Positions 20,017 to 30,898 of a stretch of DNA of 64,000 bases are shown here, piece by piece (position 1 is the stretch's first letter; the number at the start of each line of letters is the position of its first letter). A program made the position numbers and the translations under genes. The notes under the pieces were generated by a model that was given only the letters and a program-made list of their open reading frames with translations, was not told the origin of the DNA and searched no databases. The stretch comes from Spirogloea muscicola (lineage: Eukaryota > Streptophyta > Zygnematophyceae > Spirogloeales > Spirogloeaceae), in assembly GCA_009602725.1 (NCBI GenBank), contig WELB01000099.1, positions 331,259 to 395,258 of the forward strand, given 5' to 3'.

Positions 20017-20789
20017 CTGCAACCCCACTGGACTCCTCTAGTAGCATGAGAACCATCTCTACAACATAAATTGCTGGATTCTGAGAAAGCCTATACTTTA
20101 GTGGCGTCTCATATCGTGAGCTTTTGCACGTGATAAACATCTGTCCTGCATCCTTGAGCCTCCTATGAGATGACGAGATGTTGCGATGAGGCCATGTTGT
20201 GTGGTATGTCTTTTCCATGTGAGCCTTGTGCCGATATGAGATAACACCATGATACAATTCTTGGACTGCCTTGCGCAATCCCTTTCTCGCTTGCCTTTCA
20301 GTGCCACGGTACTTCGCTGGGATGCTCCTAGGCACACCTGGCTTGGCCTCCTCGGTTTGGCTCTCCAATGTGCCTTTCTGTGCCTTGCTGTCTACCGGCG
20401 GCATCGCGCATGCACGACGCGGCTGCTGTGGTGGCAGGTACCTGTTCTTGTAGGTGCACATTCCCGGCGGTCGCCGCCACTTGAGGAGCAGCTCTCCTTG
20501 AGGGCCTTAGGCGAAGCACTTTGTCTAGCGTAGCGGCCCCATCAGTCATATGGCCACTCTTATACACTCAGCTGTCTATGCCTGCCTCTGCTGACCTACT
20601 ATCTCTTGTGTATATGAGACATTGAAAAGGACATGCTCACCCTGAAGGCCTCAGACAAAGCACGTTGTCCAGCGTAGCACACTCGCACACTTCATCTGCC
20701 CAGTCTATTACACTGAGCTGTCCTTTTTCAGTCACTTGAAATTGCGGCTGCCGTTCTTGCTCAAACCTTTTTACTTGGACTCTCTGAAG
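20017..20789 (-). other. Candidate exons of an unrecognised gene, with an internal duplication
   Basis: The minus strand has two similar coding-like blocks: about 20,720-20,640 (IDWADEVCECATLDNVLCLR), ending at a good donor GTGAGC, and about 20,580-20,455 (GAATLDKVLRLRPSRRA), ending at GTACCT. They look like a tandem exon duplication. A third coding-like block at 20,440-20,250 is rich in charged residues (PAKYRGTERQARKGLRKA). No family was recognised. These may be 3' exons of the small gene at 20,790-21,090 or belong to the malic enzyme locus. Confidence 0.3.
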
Positions 20790-21090
20790 CTACACGTCCA
20801 TGACAACCACCTTATAAACAAACGCGGCAATCATGCCATGGCTAGCACACTGCAAAGCTCCTAGGAAATAAGGTTGTTGCAAGGAGTCATGCTCGTCGTC
20901 CAAGTTCACCAGCAGCTGCGCCTGCTCGTATGAGCCGGCTCTGTATGTAATCAGGAACTTCCTCCAGCCTAGAGCGTGTAATTTCTGTAGATGAAAGGTG
21001 GTGTATTACCTCCTCTGCCTGCCCGGTGAGGTCGTCATTTTTGTGAGGCTTCGCGCGAAGAACATCCAGCCACCATCTAGTTCTTGCCAT
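20790..21090 (-). CDS. Small unrecognised protein, two exons
   Basis: The minus strand has ATG at 21,090 and exon 21,090-21,010 (MARTRWWLDVLRAKPHKNDD..., 27 codons), donor GTAATA, acceptor CTACAG, then exon 20,984-20,790 (KLHALGWRKFLITYRAGSYE ... QPYFLGALQCASHG) with a TAG stop. The phase-0 join gives 91 residues with plausible codon use. I do not recognise the family. A second possible donor (GTGAAC) lies inside exon 2 and would connect it to the coding-like blocks downstream, so the true protein may be longer. Start choice rests on a TATA-like site about 175 bp upstream. Confidence 0.4.
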
Positions 21091-21261
21091 CTTGCTTAGG
21101 TTGAAGGGCAATCTGACAGTGGGCTTGTCTTATGTGTTAGCAGCTGGTTCAGTTCCCGTCATCAACTTCTACCATCCTTTCTTCAATGTGCCGCATGCAT
21201 TCCTCGTGCGACACAGACCTGACCTACAAAGCCCAAGGGTCGTGAAAGTCTTTCATCGAGG

Positions 21262-21273
21262 GTCTATTTATGG
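21262..21273 (-). promoter_or_regulatory. TATA-like element
   Basis: On the minus strand CCATAAATAGAC lies about 175 bp upstream of the ATG at 21,090. It fits a core promoter for the small gene, but no other promoter signs were seen. Confidence 0.35.
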
Positions 21274-23367
21274 CAGGACTCAAAGAAGAAGCTCCGGCTT
21301 ACTCCGTCCATGCGGACTTGACGTCTTCCCATCTTTCTCCCACAACGAGCGGGCAAAATATTTGTATTTTGCCACGATATTTCTGATCTGCTTTACTTTG
21401 CTTTGCTTGGTTTCTTCCATCCACGCGCGAGTCTCGGATCACCATGGCCGACTTAAGTCTCCGTTCGACGTGATAGACTGTACTACGCGATCTTTATATG
21501 TGACGTCTGCTGATGAAATCCTCTGCGAACCGTGGGTCTCCTGTTGGGCAACCGTTTTCTTATTGCAAAAACTTAGTGAGCTGCTAAGCGATATATGCAC
21601 ATGCGAACCATGTTCGTAACCTGCATAAACTGCATTAATATTTGCCAAGACAACAGCTTGCCGATGAGAAGCCTTCCTAATTTCTATTGATTGACAATCT
21701 CAACAGCTGCAGCAATTATTTTGTCACCTCATTGTCATTGTGATGGAGCAGATCGATCAGTTGCATCAGATTTCAGTGACAGGCCACCTCCATTGAAAGG
21801 AGAGTGAGCTCTTCCCAAGGGGGCGGGGGCTGTGCATGGCCATCCATCACGGTCATTACAGAGAAAGAAGTGCTGAGTATAGTGCTGGTATGTCGGAGAA
21901 TGCACACGGACCCTTCAGGACCATTCTCAGTGCTTACTTGGAGTCCTGCACTCACCTCCTCATGGCTGCATTTGCGGCAGTGGCTCTTGTCATGAGGTCC
22001 TTCTGACGCACCTATCTCTTTGCCTGATATTCTATAAAATAAGCTTGAGAGAATCACGATGCTCAAAGACCTGCACCTTCCAACTTAAATTGGCGTGTCG
22101 CGCTCCACTCGGTGCACAACTAAGTTATCTCCACTGGTCAGCACCTTGCTCACGGTTGAAGACCACTGAAGTAGGAAAATGAGCACGGCCTTCATACAAT
22201 AATCATAGACATAAGCGTCATGTCGTGCCTGGCCGTATAGCGCTGACTACGCATCGAGCTGCCACACCCAAAGCTGCGCCTTCAGGCCAGGACTCTGTTT
22301 TGTTAGCTAGCAGTAGCCTGCCCTGCATGGCCTCACCACCAGGTGAGCAGACGTGCAAAGAATGTGGCAGAGAAGTCACCACACCCAATAAATATCTCCT
22401 CACCTCCCTCACGCTCGCGTGCTCACCCTCGCCTGGGGATCTCTCGGCGCTTCGGCCCCTGGCCACCCTGACCTGGAGCGTTGACCTCCGCGGCGGACGC
22501 CAAACCCCTGCAAACCCCCGCCGGAGGCAGCGGCGGCGGCGGCGCTAGGTACTTTCTCAACCGAGGGACTTGCGGAGAGATAGCATCTCTCCGCCGTGCG
22601 ATCTGTCAGGAGCCCACCCCGCGAGGGGGGTTCAAGGCAGTAGGTACAGGGACTGTCTCCGGCGCCCCGGGGCTCTCCGGCTCGCTCATACGGATTGCAC
22701 CTTCCCAGACAGTCACCCCACGGCTCACCCCCGCTGAGGATCCCTCTATTACCTTCCTACCTGAAATATCCGACCAAGCTAGCTCGGTTCCGCCCAACTG
22801 CCCTCTACCCGACGCTACAAACGACGCTTTGCGCCGTACCATGACATTCACTTGCCTATGATAGCTTGCTCATGACAACTTCAACTTCACCAGATTAAGG
22901 CATCTGCCGAGCAGAATCTGAAGGCTGTACATGCCTGCCAGAGCACATGCTGCATGGGAAACCTGCCCTGTTTCCACAACAGGCAACCGGATGGGGCGTC
23001 AATAAAGTTGCATGCTGCACACGTGCACTTCACGATGTGATTGTATCTGGCCACATAACAATCTGGCGATAGGATTTGCAACATGTGTCTTCAGAGGAGC
23101 ATCAAGTGGACAAAAGATTTCTCCACGGCTGCACGAGGTGCATTCTTGCTCAACATGCTACAAGCAGGAAGCAGCGGCAGATTAATATGGAGTGGACCTG
23201 GCAGCTCATAGGTTGTTGGTTGCCCTGAGGAGCACAAGAGTTTCAATTATCTTATACTACCTCTACAACATGCCTTGCTTGGTGCAACACATAAAACTGC
23301 GGTAGGCTGCATCTGTGTGATGACTTGCTAACGGTAGGGAATAGAACAGCGTTTTCAAGTTGACAGG
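21274..23367. other. Stretch with no gene I can name
   Basis: Several open frames exist on both strands but none shows a family motif. A GC-rich block at 22,430-22,560 with a (GGC) run, and a minus frame at 22,851-22,606 (starting MNVMVRRKASFVASGRGQLG, with a GTAGGA donor candidate), could be first-exon material. 21,806-21,840 resembles a decayed LINE 3' end. The missing 5' exons of the malic enzyme would be expected near here but were not found. Confidence 0.35.
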
Positions 23368-24755
23368 TGGCTGTAAGAGGCCAGCCCAAAGGAATGGACA
23401 AGGTCTTAAGGAGCCGGATGGCACAAAAAGCAAGGTGCTAATTGCTAAGACGGCAGCAAGGGGGCTCTCAGGAAGCTCTAGTCAGTAAGTGCAAGTCAGA
23501 ACAGCTAGCAGGCGGAAAGACGTCGCCCTGACGGAAAGCGGCGGCAGCAGCCAAGGCGCGGCCTGCAGGCAAGTGGACAGCAAAGGCAAGAGAACGCTGC
23601 AGGGAAATGCCCAAGCGCAAGCGCATCCGGAACACTTGAGCGAGGGACCCGGCGGCATTGAAGCCAGGCTGCTCGCTCTGCTGCCCTTGGCGGCGGGCCA
23701 CCGCACGCCGGGCAAGGTGCTGGAGAAGGTCAAGCCATCGAGTTCCAAACGTGTACGTCGATGGCGAGCGGGACGAACTCGTCCCCCACTGAGTGATCGG
23801 CGTATTTGCGTTCCTTGACTGCAACGTCCCCACCCGTTACGTGACCTTTAATCTTGGGTCAGACGCTAACGCGTAGTAACGGCGCGCGTCACCAGTATTT
23901 GTTGGCGTGTGCGACACGTGGGCGACGGTGACGCGTGGCGCGCCGCGGCTCGCCGGAGCTGCCGCCGCATGGCCGCCGCGCCGCAAGAGCTTTGCCGGCC
24001 GCACCAGTGGTGCGGCGGCGATACGGCGGCGATACGGCGGCCGCTCCGGCGCATGGCCGCCGCATGGCCAGCCGCATGGCCGCCGCGGCCGGCGCATGGC
24101 CTCCGCACCGCCGGCTACCCGGCTGGTGCCGCCGGACTTGTAATGACGTGCGTGTGACGCGTGTGTCGCTGTGACGCGCCTGGCGGCGCTGCGCAGGGCG
24201 GCACCACGCCGCGCATGGCGGCGCCGCCGCCCTCACGATCGTACTCCCCTTGTCGGGGCCGCCTTCTAGAAGGTGGGCCTTGAGGCGAGCCTCCCAGAGA
24301 CCCCTGGGGAGGGTGGCACATGAAGCACTATAAGTAGGACTGAGACCAGCCTCAAGGCACCCGGTCCAAGTCAGCGAAGCCCACGCCAGAGAGAGGCGCG
24401 CAGCCCTGCTGCCGCCTGCTGCCACAGCTCGTCACGCAGGCCTGCTGCTGCCTGCCACTGCAGCCCGACACCGCAAACAGTCCCTGCCGATCTTCGTCGG
24501 CTCTTCTGAAGGTAGACTGTGGCTGCTCCCTTTGGGACAGTTGCTGGCCCGTACCGAGAGGTGAGTCGCCGCCTGTCGACGGCGCCTCAGGGCAAATATT
24601 TCGCTGCGTGTGAATGTGGTGCTTCTCTGTGCTGGGGGTTTCGTCTTAAAATCCCAGCGACCGACAATCAGGACATTCTGACCCCTGACTGTCTATATAG
24701 GGATCAGAACGTTACATTGACGACCGCCGCCTGGCGGACAGAGAAGCCCACAACT
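23368..24755 (-). mobile_element. LINE C-terminal end, split by a solo LTR
   Basis: The reverse strand at 23,830-23,480 reads WLDLLQHLARRAVARRQGQQ, FNAAGSLAQVFRMRLRLGIS and PPASCSDLHLLTRAS. A 3' UTR end lies at 23,368-23,420 (GGCTGG-region stem, CTTGTCCATTCCTTTGGG in reverse). Upstream coding resumes at 24,717-24,755 after the LTR. This copy lies about 8 kb from the main graveyard. Confidence 0.65.
23820..24716 (+). mobile_element. Solo LTR, type B (Ty3/Gypsy family), 5-bp target duplication
   Basis: 897 bp from TGCAACGTCCCC to GATCAGAACGTTACA, flanked by TTGAC on both sides (23,815-23,819 and 24,717-24,721). It carries the TATA-like ACTATAAGTAGG (about 24,339), a CTGCTGC-rich leader and a short stem-loop near 24,568-24,583. 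No internal sequence remains, so it is the product of LTR-LTR recombination. It looks fairly young because the flanks still match. Confidence 0.85.
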
Positions 24756-25313
24756 TCTTCCAGTGAGTGCAGTAGTGCTCGTTCACTACACCTTCCAACT
24801 CCAGCTCCCCTGCAAGAAGCCTAGCGAGCACAACTGAGGTATGCAAGAGTTCAATAGGGCCTTCAGCTGACATCTCCGGTATGCTTTGTGAGCAATAGAC
24901 ATGATTGCGAGATGTAGAGCCATTACTTATGAACAGAAAGCTACGCAAGCAAGCAGACTACAAGTACACAGAACCCACCAGCAGTCTGCAACGGAGTCCT
25001 GAGTGGCACTACACGCCTGCCATGCTGCAGAATACATATTTCCTGCTTCGGCAATCAATCTTTTTGTCGTGCTCCCGTCGGAGGGGCTAAGCCTTGCTTG
25101 CTGCCTCTATTGGATATGACCAATCTTGCAATGCCAATTACCAGGCTTTTCGTGGAATTGCTTGTGTTAAGAGTGGTCATTATGTTCAAAGGCCTGCAAT
25201 GTCAGTCTCCTGCATATGTGGCACAGGCAAGAAGGTTGGGCGTCAATGTGATGGTGTTGCCAGCGTCAATGACTCGCAGAAGCTGGAACCAGCGGGATTC
25301 TATAGACGGCCAC
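24756..25313. other. Unassigned sequence between mobile elements
   Basis: A forward frame at 25,098-25,313 reads like coding (SPAYVAQARRLGVNVMVLPA, then SMTRRSWNQ) and stops where an A-type LTR begins, so a host exon may have been interrupted here. I could not assign a family with confidence. Confidence 0.25.
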
Positions 25314-25745
25314 TGTAAGGTTTCTATCCCTAAACACACAGCCACGGTCAGAACGTCCTGTTTGGGATACATAGGGTGTTTTGAAGAATCCCCTCACAGA
25401 TTGGAACGCCAGCGCACACAGCGCATACCCGCGCACATAGCGCAGCGAAAGTCTTACCTGAGGCACCGCCAGAAGGCGGCGACTCGACTGACGGTCAGCA
25501 GCTGTCCCCGCAAGGGGCGCAGCCAAGGTACTTACGGAGAGCCAGCGATTTCCGCAGCGACGAGCTGCTGCGACGGGCTGGGCAGCAGGCGGCAGCAGCA
25601 GAGCTGTGGCGGCGGCTGCGGCAGCAGGCAGCAGCAAGGCTGTGCCTCTCTTGGCGTCACGGGTCCGACTGAGAAGTCTGGCCTCTGCCTACTACTAATA
25701 AGCGTTCCATCTGCCACCCCTTCCCCGAGGGTGTGACGAGGGTTG
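25314..25745 (-). mobile_element. Partial LTR, type A
   Basis: The 3' part of an A-type LTR (R and U5 regions) begins with the inverted end TGTAAGGTTTC at 25,314. It contains GCAGCAG-rich leader sequence and the GTGTGACGAGGG block. It is cut at about 25,745, where a B-type LTR starts. Confidence 0.65.
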
Positions 25746-26165
25746 GAATGACCCCGACCCCTAAGAGGACAATTAGGGGTTAGGTCGTCTTTATTGGTTT
25801 CGGTCGCTGGGTTTAGAGACAAGCCACCAGCACAGTGAAGCACCGCGTGTGCCACGCAGCGGAATACCTTGCCCTGAGGCGCCGCCGAGAGGCTGCGACT
25901 CAGCTCTCAGTGCGAGCACGACGGCAGATTCAGGAATATGCCGAGGAGCTCCGCTCTGGAAGTTTTCGCCGCCTCTGCTGGAAGCGGCGCGCCTGCACGT
26001 CATATCGTTAGCAGGCGCGTCACACCGCGCGACACCTCGCCTGGCGCTCTCGCGTGTCGTTCGCTCGTCGCACGCGTCAGTCGAGTGCACACTCGACTGA
26101 GTGTGCAGTCACAGACGCGTCAGTGGTTAGCGCTTAGCTCGAAATTAAGCGTCCCGTAACGAGGG
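25746..26165 (-). mobile_element. Partial LTR, type B
   Basis: Runs from the GACCCCGACCCCTAAGAGG end block to TTAGCTCGAAATTAAGCGTC next to chromovirus integrase sequence. It is shorter than the full B-type copies at 23,820 and 29,573; the middle is missing. Confidence 0.6.
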
Positions 26166-27704
26166 GAGGTGGGGGCGATTGGACCCGACCATCCAAATGG
26201 ATAATTCGAGCTGGGACACGTGGATTACTTTGTGGGATTTCCAGAGTACCGGTTTATTTAGCTCATATGTGACCCGATCGACCCGGCGCACAAAAAGGTC
26301 CGACTCATTTTGGCAGCAATTTGGGCGCACCTACAGGCCGCATGGAGAGGTACTTTGTGCTTAAGAGCACTTGAGCACCCACGTCGAAGGACACATTTCG
26401 ACGTCGTCGATCAGCATAATCCTTTTGCCGTTGCTGGGTAGTCTCCAAGCCTAGCCCTCCGCTTAGCTTCCAGCAGGTCACCAGTAAAGGTTACTGCGGC
26501 CGGCCCGCGTTTCGGCCTCCCCACCTGTAAAGGTGCCCGGGGATGCCGACTGTAGTTAAGGAAGAAAGGGGTGTTCTTGGTGGACTCATGAAGGCATTGT
26601 TCACAGCATATTCCGCTAGAGCGAGACACTTATCCCAGTCAGTCTGGCTGGGGTCTACAAAATGCCGTAAGATGTCCTCCAAAACCCGATTCATATTTTC
26701 TGTCTGACCATCAGTTTGGGGGTGGAATGCTCTGGATGAGGATTGCTCAGTGCCAATAAGCCTGCACACTTCAGCCAGAAGTCACCCGTGAAGCGAGGGT
26801 CGCGATCAGACACGATTCGCTCGAGCACTCCGTGCACTTTCCCGACACGTTCCACAAAGATACCACCAAATTTCTGAGGAGACACTGTGGTGGTCGTAGG
26901 CGTGAAATGCACCATTTTAATCAGACGATCCACAAACACGACAATAGCATCATAGCCTTTTCGCGTCCTAGTGAGTTGGATGACGATATTCACACTGACG
27001 TTCCGCGGAGGAATCTCTAAAGGTTGGAGCACCTCGGCAGGCTTGTGAGAGCGTGCCTTACTGCGCTGGCAGGTGGCGCAAGTCTTCACAAAAGACTGTA
27101 CTTGGGCTTTCAAGCCAAGCCACCCAAAGAGAAGCTGAATAGCTTTCCTTGTCTTCCCCATACCCAAATGACCACTATAGGGTGGCTCATGCACCTCTTC
27201 CATGTTAGTACTTCGTAGGGCATTGCAGTCAGGAACTACAATGGCGTCCCCTTGCCATCAAAGATCTTGGTCAGACACAAGTGTGCGTGTATTGGGCGCA
27301 TCTGCAAACCACGGGTCGGTGCTATATCCATCACGAATACGCACATACAGCTCAGAGAGGTTGGCGGTGGACTGCCGAGCAGCTCCACGAGTAGGCCGCA
27401 CGTCTGCGGTCTGAACCCCTGAGGCGAACAAGACAGCCGCCACATCAGCCCCTGCAATGTTGCGGCTCACCGGGTGCGCAACATACATTCTTCCAGGGCG
27501 GTACACCCACTGGAAATGAATATGGCCAAACACTCTGCCCACCTTGCTTGACGCCTGCTCAATCCGTTGTGTGTGAAAGTCGGTCAACGGGCAATGATCC
27601 GTAACGACCGTAATTCAACACCCTCGAGATAGCATTGCCACACATCGTAGGGCGTGCACAACAGGAAGGAGCTCTTGCTCCCCTTTACTATAGTTGCGCT
27701 CTGC
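26166..27704 (-). mobile_element. Chromovirus (Ty3/Gypsy) pol fragment: integrase and RNase H side
   Basis: Minus-strand blocks in order: part of RNase H (27,590-27,260), integrase zinc-binding region (PYSGHLGMGKTRK, CATCQRSK; 27,200-27,030), integrase core (YDAIVVFVDRLIKMVHFTP; 26,990-26,800) and integrase C-terminus (26,700-26,170). Fossil with several breaks. It belongs with the gag part at 28,399-29,572; the region between them was lost or replaced. Confidence 0.75.
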
Positions 27705-28398
27705 CTCCGGCTCGCGCCACGCGCAGCACGCGCTACGCGACTCGCCTTTCCATTCGTCCGGCTCGCGCCATGCGCAGCACGCGCCACACGAATTGGTTTC
27801 CCATTCGTCTGAGTCGCGCCACGCGCAGCACGCACCACGCGACTCGCCTCCCCATTCGTCAGGCTCGTGCCACGAGCAGCACGCGCCACGCGGCACGCGC
27901 TGCATGCGCCACGCGCAGCACGCGCCAAGTCCCTAGAATCGTATTGCTGTATTCCCATTCGTCAGGCCCGCCCCTCCGGGGGAGGACCTTGGGGGCTACC
28001 CTCGTCACACCCTTTGGGGAGGGGCGGCAGGAGAAACGGTACAAGTAGTGGGCCGGGGCCAGACTCCTTAGTCCGACCAACGCCGAGAGAGACACAGCCC
28101 GGCTGTTGCCTAGCCAGCCCCACTGCTGCCTGCTGCCGCCGCCGCCGCCACAGCTTTGCTGCTGCCGCCTGCTGCCCAGCCCGTCGCCGCAGCTCGTTGC
28201 TGCTGGCCCCGCTGGCTCTGTGTAAGTCAATTGGCAGAGTCACCGCCCTAGGGCGGTGACTCAGGGTGAGACTTCCGCTGCACTCTGTGCGCGTATGTGC
28301 ATTGGCGTTCTCTTGTACGAGGGTTGTCTCCAAGACAAACTATGCTTGAATCCAAGCTAGGACATTCTGACCCTAACTGTGTCATTAGGGACAGGGTA
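27705..28398 (+). mobile_element. LTR type A variant with its own tandem repeats
   Basis: A forward A-type LTR, short at its 5' side, lies inside the minus-strand chromovirus. Its U3 holds repeats of about 57-60 bp (27,705-27,935; core CCATTCGTCNGGCTCGCGCC). It then follows the standard course: GGGGGAGGACCTTGGGGG, leader with GCTGCTGCC, GTAAGT at 28,222, a perfect stem-loop at 28,237-28,262, and CCCTAACTGTGTCATTAGGG near the end. Confidence 0.7.
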
Positions 28399-29572
28399 CA
28401 GACGTAGTCCTCGAAGTCATCACCTCGCATGGGAATGGCATCAAGTTGGTTCCTGGCCTTGAGCTCCGCGTGCACTTCTCCGTACATACAGAGGTCAACG
28501 ACCGAGTGAAGAATATACAGGTATAAAATACGCCAGGGGTAGAGGATAGCTTCACGGACTCTCACCAAGTGGCGGGGTCACTGGTCAGGTAGATGGCAGC
28601 GATCCACGATACGCCGATGGTGCCTCAAATGAGAAAAAACCACGCCATTCTTGCAACCACGCCGCGAGGCTGACCAGCCCACTTGGCAGGCTCGCACGGC
28701 TGGGCGCGCCCCAGCCGAGCGCCGTGACTGACCTTCGCCTTCAGGCGTTGGACGCGGTGCTCGCCCGCACACACACGGGCAATGACGGTTCGCATCTTGG
28801 AGCATAGCATCCCCCACGCGGGATTCGCCAGTGGGTCCACACTGGGGACAGCAGCCTCCAAGTGCTCCTTCAGGCGCGCAAGGCCCCGTGCCCCTTCAGA
28901 AGTCAGCCCATTTGGGCGCACAAAGTTCCGCTAGGTCGTTGACCACATCCTCTACTTCGAGCGGAAGTACAGCTGGGGGGGGGGGGAGCTGGGCGGTGCA
29001 CTTGAGTCAGCCGACTCTATTCCTCTCCACCAACACACTGAGTGATCAAGTCAGTCTCGAGCGTAGGGCACAACGGCCAAGACAATACTACCACAATGAT
29101 ACTGAGCTAGGCCAGGGCCCCGGAGGAGCAAAGTCATTGTGGCAGCGCACCAACCAATTTTCCAGATCGCAAACTCCACGAGCACTTGAGAGAGGGACCA
29201 GGACTGAAGTACGGACCGACCTCTGGCTGACAGTCGGACTTCGCCGCCCTGTGGCGGTCGGTCTCAACTCCTTGCCAAACGGCAGGCAAGCCGCCAACCG
29301 CACAAGGTTACGCAGGCAACGTACTGATCTGGCAACACGGCTTACCGCCGGGGTGGTGGAGGATTTGCCGCCATCGCCCATCCCGGACACGTGGATGCAG
29401 CGGGCGATCGGATAGACAGCACTAGTCAACTCGGCGATGCAGATCCACGGAAATACTCTGGCACGAAGACGTCGCAGAAGACAAATTAGTGCCAGCACAT
29501 CAGAAGGAACCTTGCACTGTCAATCGTAAACGGATACGAGGCCAATCAGATCAAAATTCCTCTGATAACAAT
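28399..29572 (-). mobile_element. Chromovirus gag region with primer-binding site
   Basis: Directly beside the B-type LTR, on the minus strand, lies TTGTTATCAGAGG, close to the initiator-Met tRNA primer-binding site common in plant Gypsy elements (TGGTATCAGAGC). Further in are gag-like segments (ARLKEHLEAAVPSVDPLANP, 28,880-28,620; GEVHAELKARNQLDAIPMRG, 28,500-28,410). Fossil, several breaks. Confidence 0.65.
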
Positions 29573-30441
29573 GTAAAGACCCCGACCTCTAAGAGGACAG
29601 TTAGGAGTCAGGTCGTCCTTATTGGCTTCGGTCGCTGGGGTATAGCGACAAGCCATCAGCACGGTGAAGCACCACGTGTACCACGCAGCTCCTTGCCCTG
29701 AGGCGACGCCGACAGGCGGCTATTCAGGTCTCAGGTACGGGCCAGCAACTGTCTTCAAGGGAAGCAGTCACAGTCTTACTCAAGGAGAGCCGATGAAGAT
29801 CCGCGACGACGGAATGCGGCGTCGGGCTGCAGCAGCGGGCAGCAGCAGGGCTGCGTCGGCGGGCTGCGGCAGCAGGCGGCAGCAAGGCTGCGCCTCTCTC
29901 TCGCGGGCTTCACTGATGTTGATCGGGTACCCCGAGTCTGCTCTCAGCCCTACTTGTAGTGCTTCCTGTGCCACCCTCCTCAGGGGTCTCTGAGAGGCTC
30001 GTCTCAAGGCCCACCTTCGAGAAGGCGGGCCCCAAAACGGATCTTAGTGCGGGGGCAAGCCACGCAGCTCCCTTCTGGAAGCGGCGGCCGCTCTACGGCG
30101 CCCCCAAGCGGCGCCCTGCGGCGCCGCCTTGCGGCGCAGCCAGTGGGTCACGGGTGTGGCGCGGCGTCACGGGGGCGCCACACGTGTCACATACACGTCA
30201 TTGCGAGCACGGCGGCAGATTTAGGAGTATGCCGAAGAGCACCGCTCTGGAAGTCCAAGATTCGCCGCCTCTGCTGGAGACGGCGCGCCTGCACGTCATA
30301 CCGTCAGCAGGCGCGTTACACTGCGCGCCACCTCGCGTGCGGCGCTCTTGCGCGTCGCACACGCATCGCGCGCGTCAGTCGCGTGCGCGTCAATGGTTAG
30401 CGCTTAACTCGAAGTGAAGCGTTCCGTAATGGCGGGGACGT
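29573..30441 (-). mobile_element. Full-length LTR type B (5' LTR of a minus-strand chromovirus)
   Basis: 869 bp with inverted ends TGTAAAGACC...GGGACGTTACA. It adjoins the primer-binding site and gag of the fossil at 28,399-29,572, so it serves as the 5' LTR of that element. It has the type B marks: ACTTGTAGTGC in the TATA position, AGGCGGGCCCC, and GCGCTTAACTCGAAGTGAAGC at the U3 start. Confidence 0.75.
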
Positions 30442-30898
30442 TACAAGGGTCGTTCCCAAGGTCCTGCCTCGGAGGGGCGGGCCTGACCAGTGCGGACACT
30501 CAGCAACGCCCTTTGGGCGGTACAAGTAGACACGAAGCGGCGCCCATTGGGCGGCACCAAGAAGGCGCGACGCCACGCGCCTTGGGCGGCGCGACGCAGC
30601 GCCTCGGGCGGCGCGACGCAGCGCCTCGGGCGGCTCCAAGAAGGCTCGAAGCGCCTCCTGGGCGGAGCACGTGCGGCTCGAAAGCCGGGGCCTCGGACCG
30701 TACTTTGCCACATACAGTGGAGCAAAGCTGCCAGTACCGTTTGGGACTTCCAAACGGTAGAGACGATACAATCATGTAAGGTTACCGGCGCCGTTGGCAC
30801 TCTCAGACGGGAACATGCGGCTGCTGATTTAACATTCGGCCGTAAAAAGCCGGCCAGATGCATACAGATGTTCATGTTCAAACGGAGGGAACGTTACA
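30442..30898 (-). mobile_element. Partial LTR type A (U3 half) with a small insertion
   Basis: Carries the U3 half: a repeat region of GGCGCGACGCAGCGCCTCGG units, GACCGTACTTTGCCACATAC, CAGTACCGTTTGGGACTTCC, and the end GGGAACGTTACA at 30,898. It abuts the B-type LTR at 30,441, so its U5 side was lost when that copy arrived. Confidence 0.65.
30815..30892. mobile_element. 72-bp retro-insertion of another LINE family, 6-bp target duplication
   Basis: Inside the A-type LTR a 72-bp block (30,815-30,886) lies between two copies of GGGAAC (30,809-30,814 and 30,887-30,892). It starts GCGGCTGCTGATTTAA, has a stem-loop GGCCG...CGGCC, and continues GATGCATACAGATGTTCATG. The same sequence follows the stop codon of the coding piece ending at 32,137, so it is the 3' end of a third LINE-like family. 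Confidence 0.7.

Noticed and set aside
19979-20461. A single long minus frame read as one protein
   Set aside because: It runs through the tentative malic enzyme exon and its upstream intron. The parts do not belong together; only the end (LQEGATIPDV) fits a family.
21092-21619. Forward open frame of 175 codons
   Set aside because: It lies antisense to the start and promoter region of the small minus-strand gene, has no motif and includes odd hydrophobic and cysteine stretches typical of chance frames.
22481-22861. Forward open frame of 126 codons in a GC-rich block
   Set aside because: Biased composition with no recognisable motif; the minus strand is equally open, so it cannot be called a gene.
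25138-25313. Reading the 25.1-25.3 kb frame as a HIT-type zinc-finger protein
   Set aside because: Only a vague LP-S-M-RR-N pattern is shared; too short and without the cysteine cluster.
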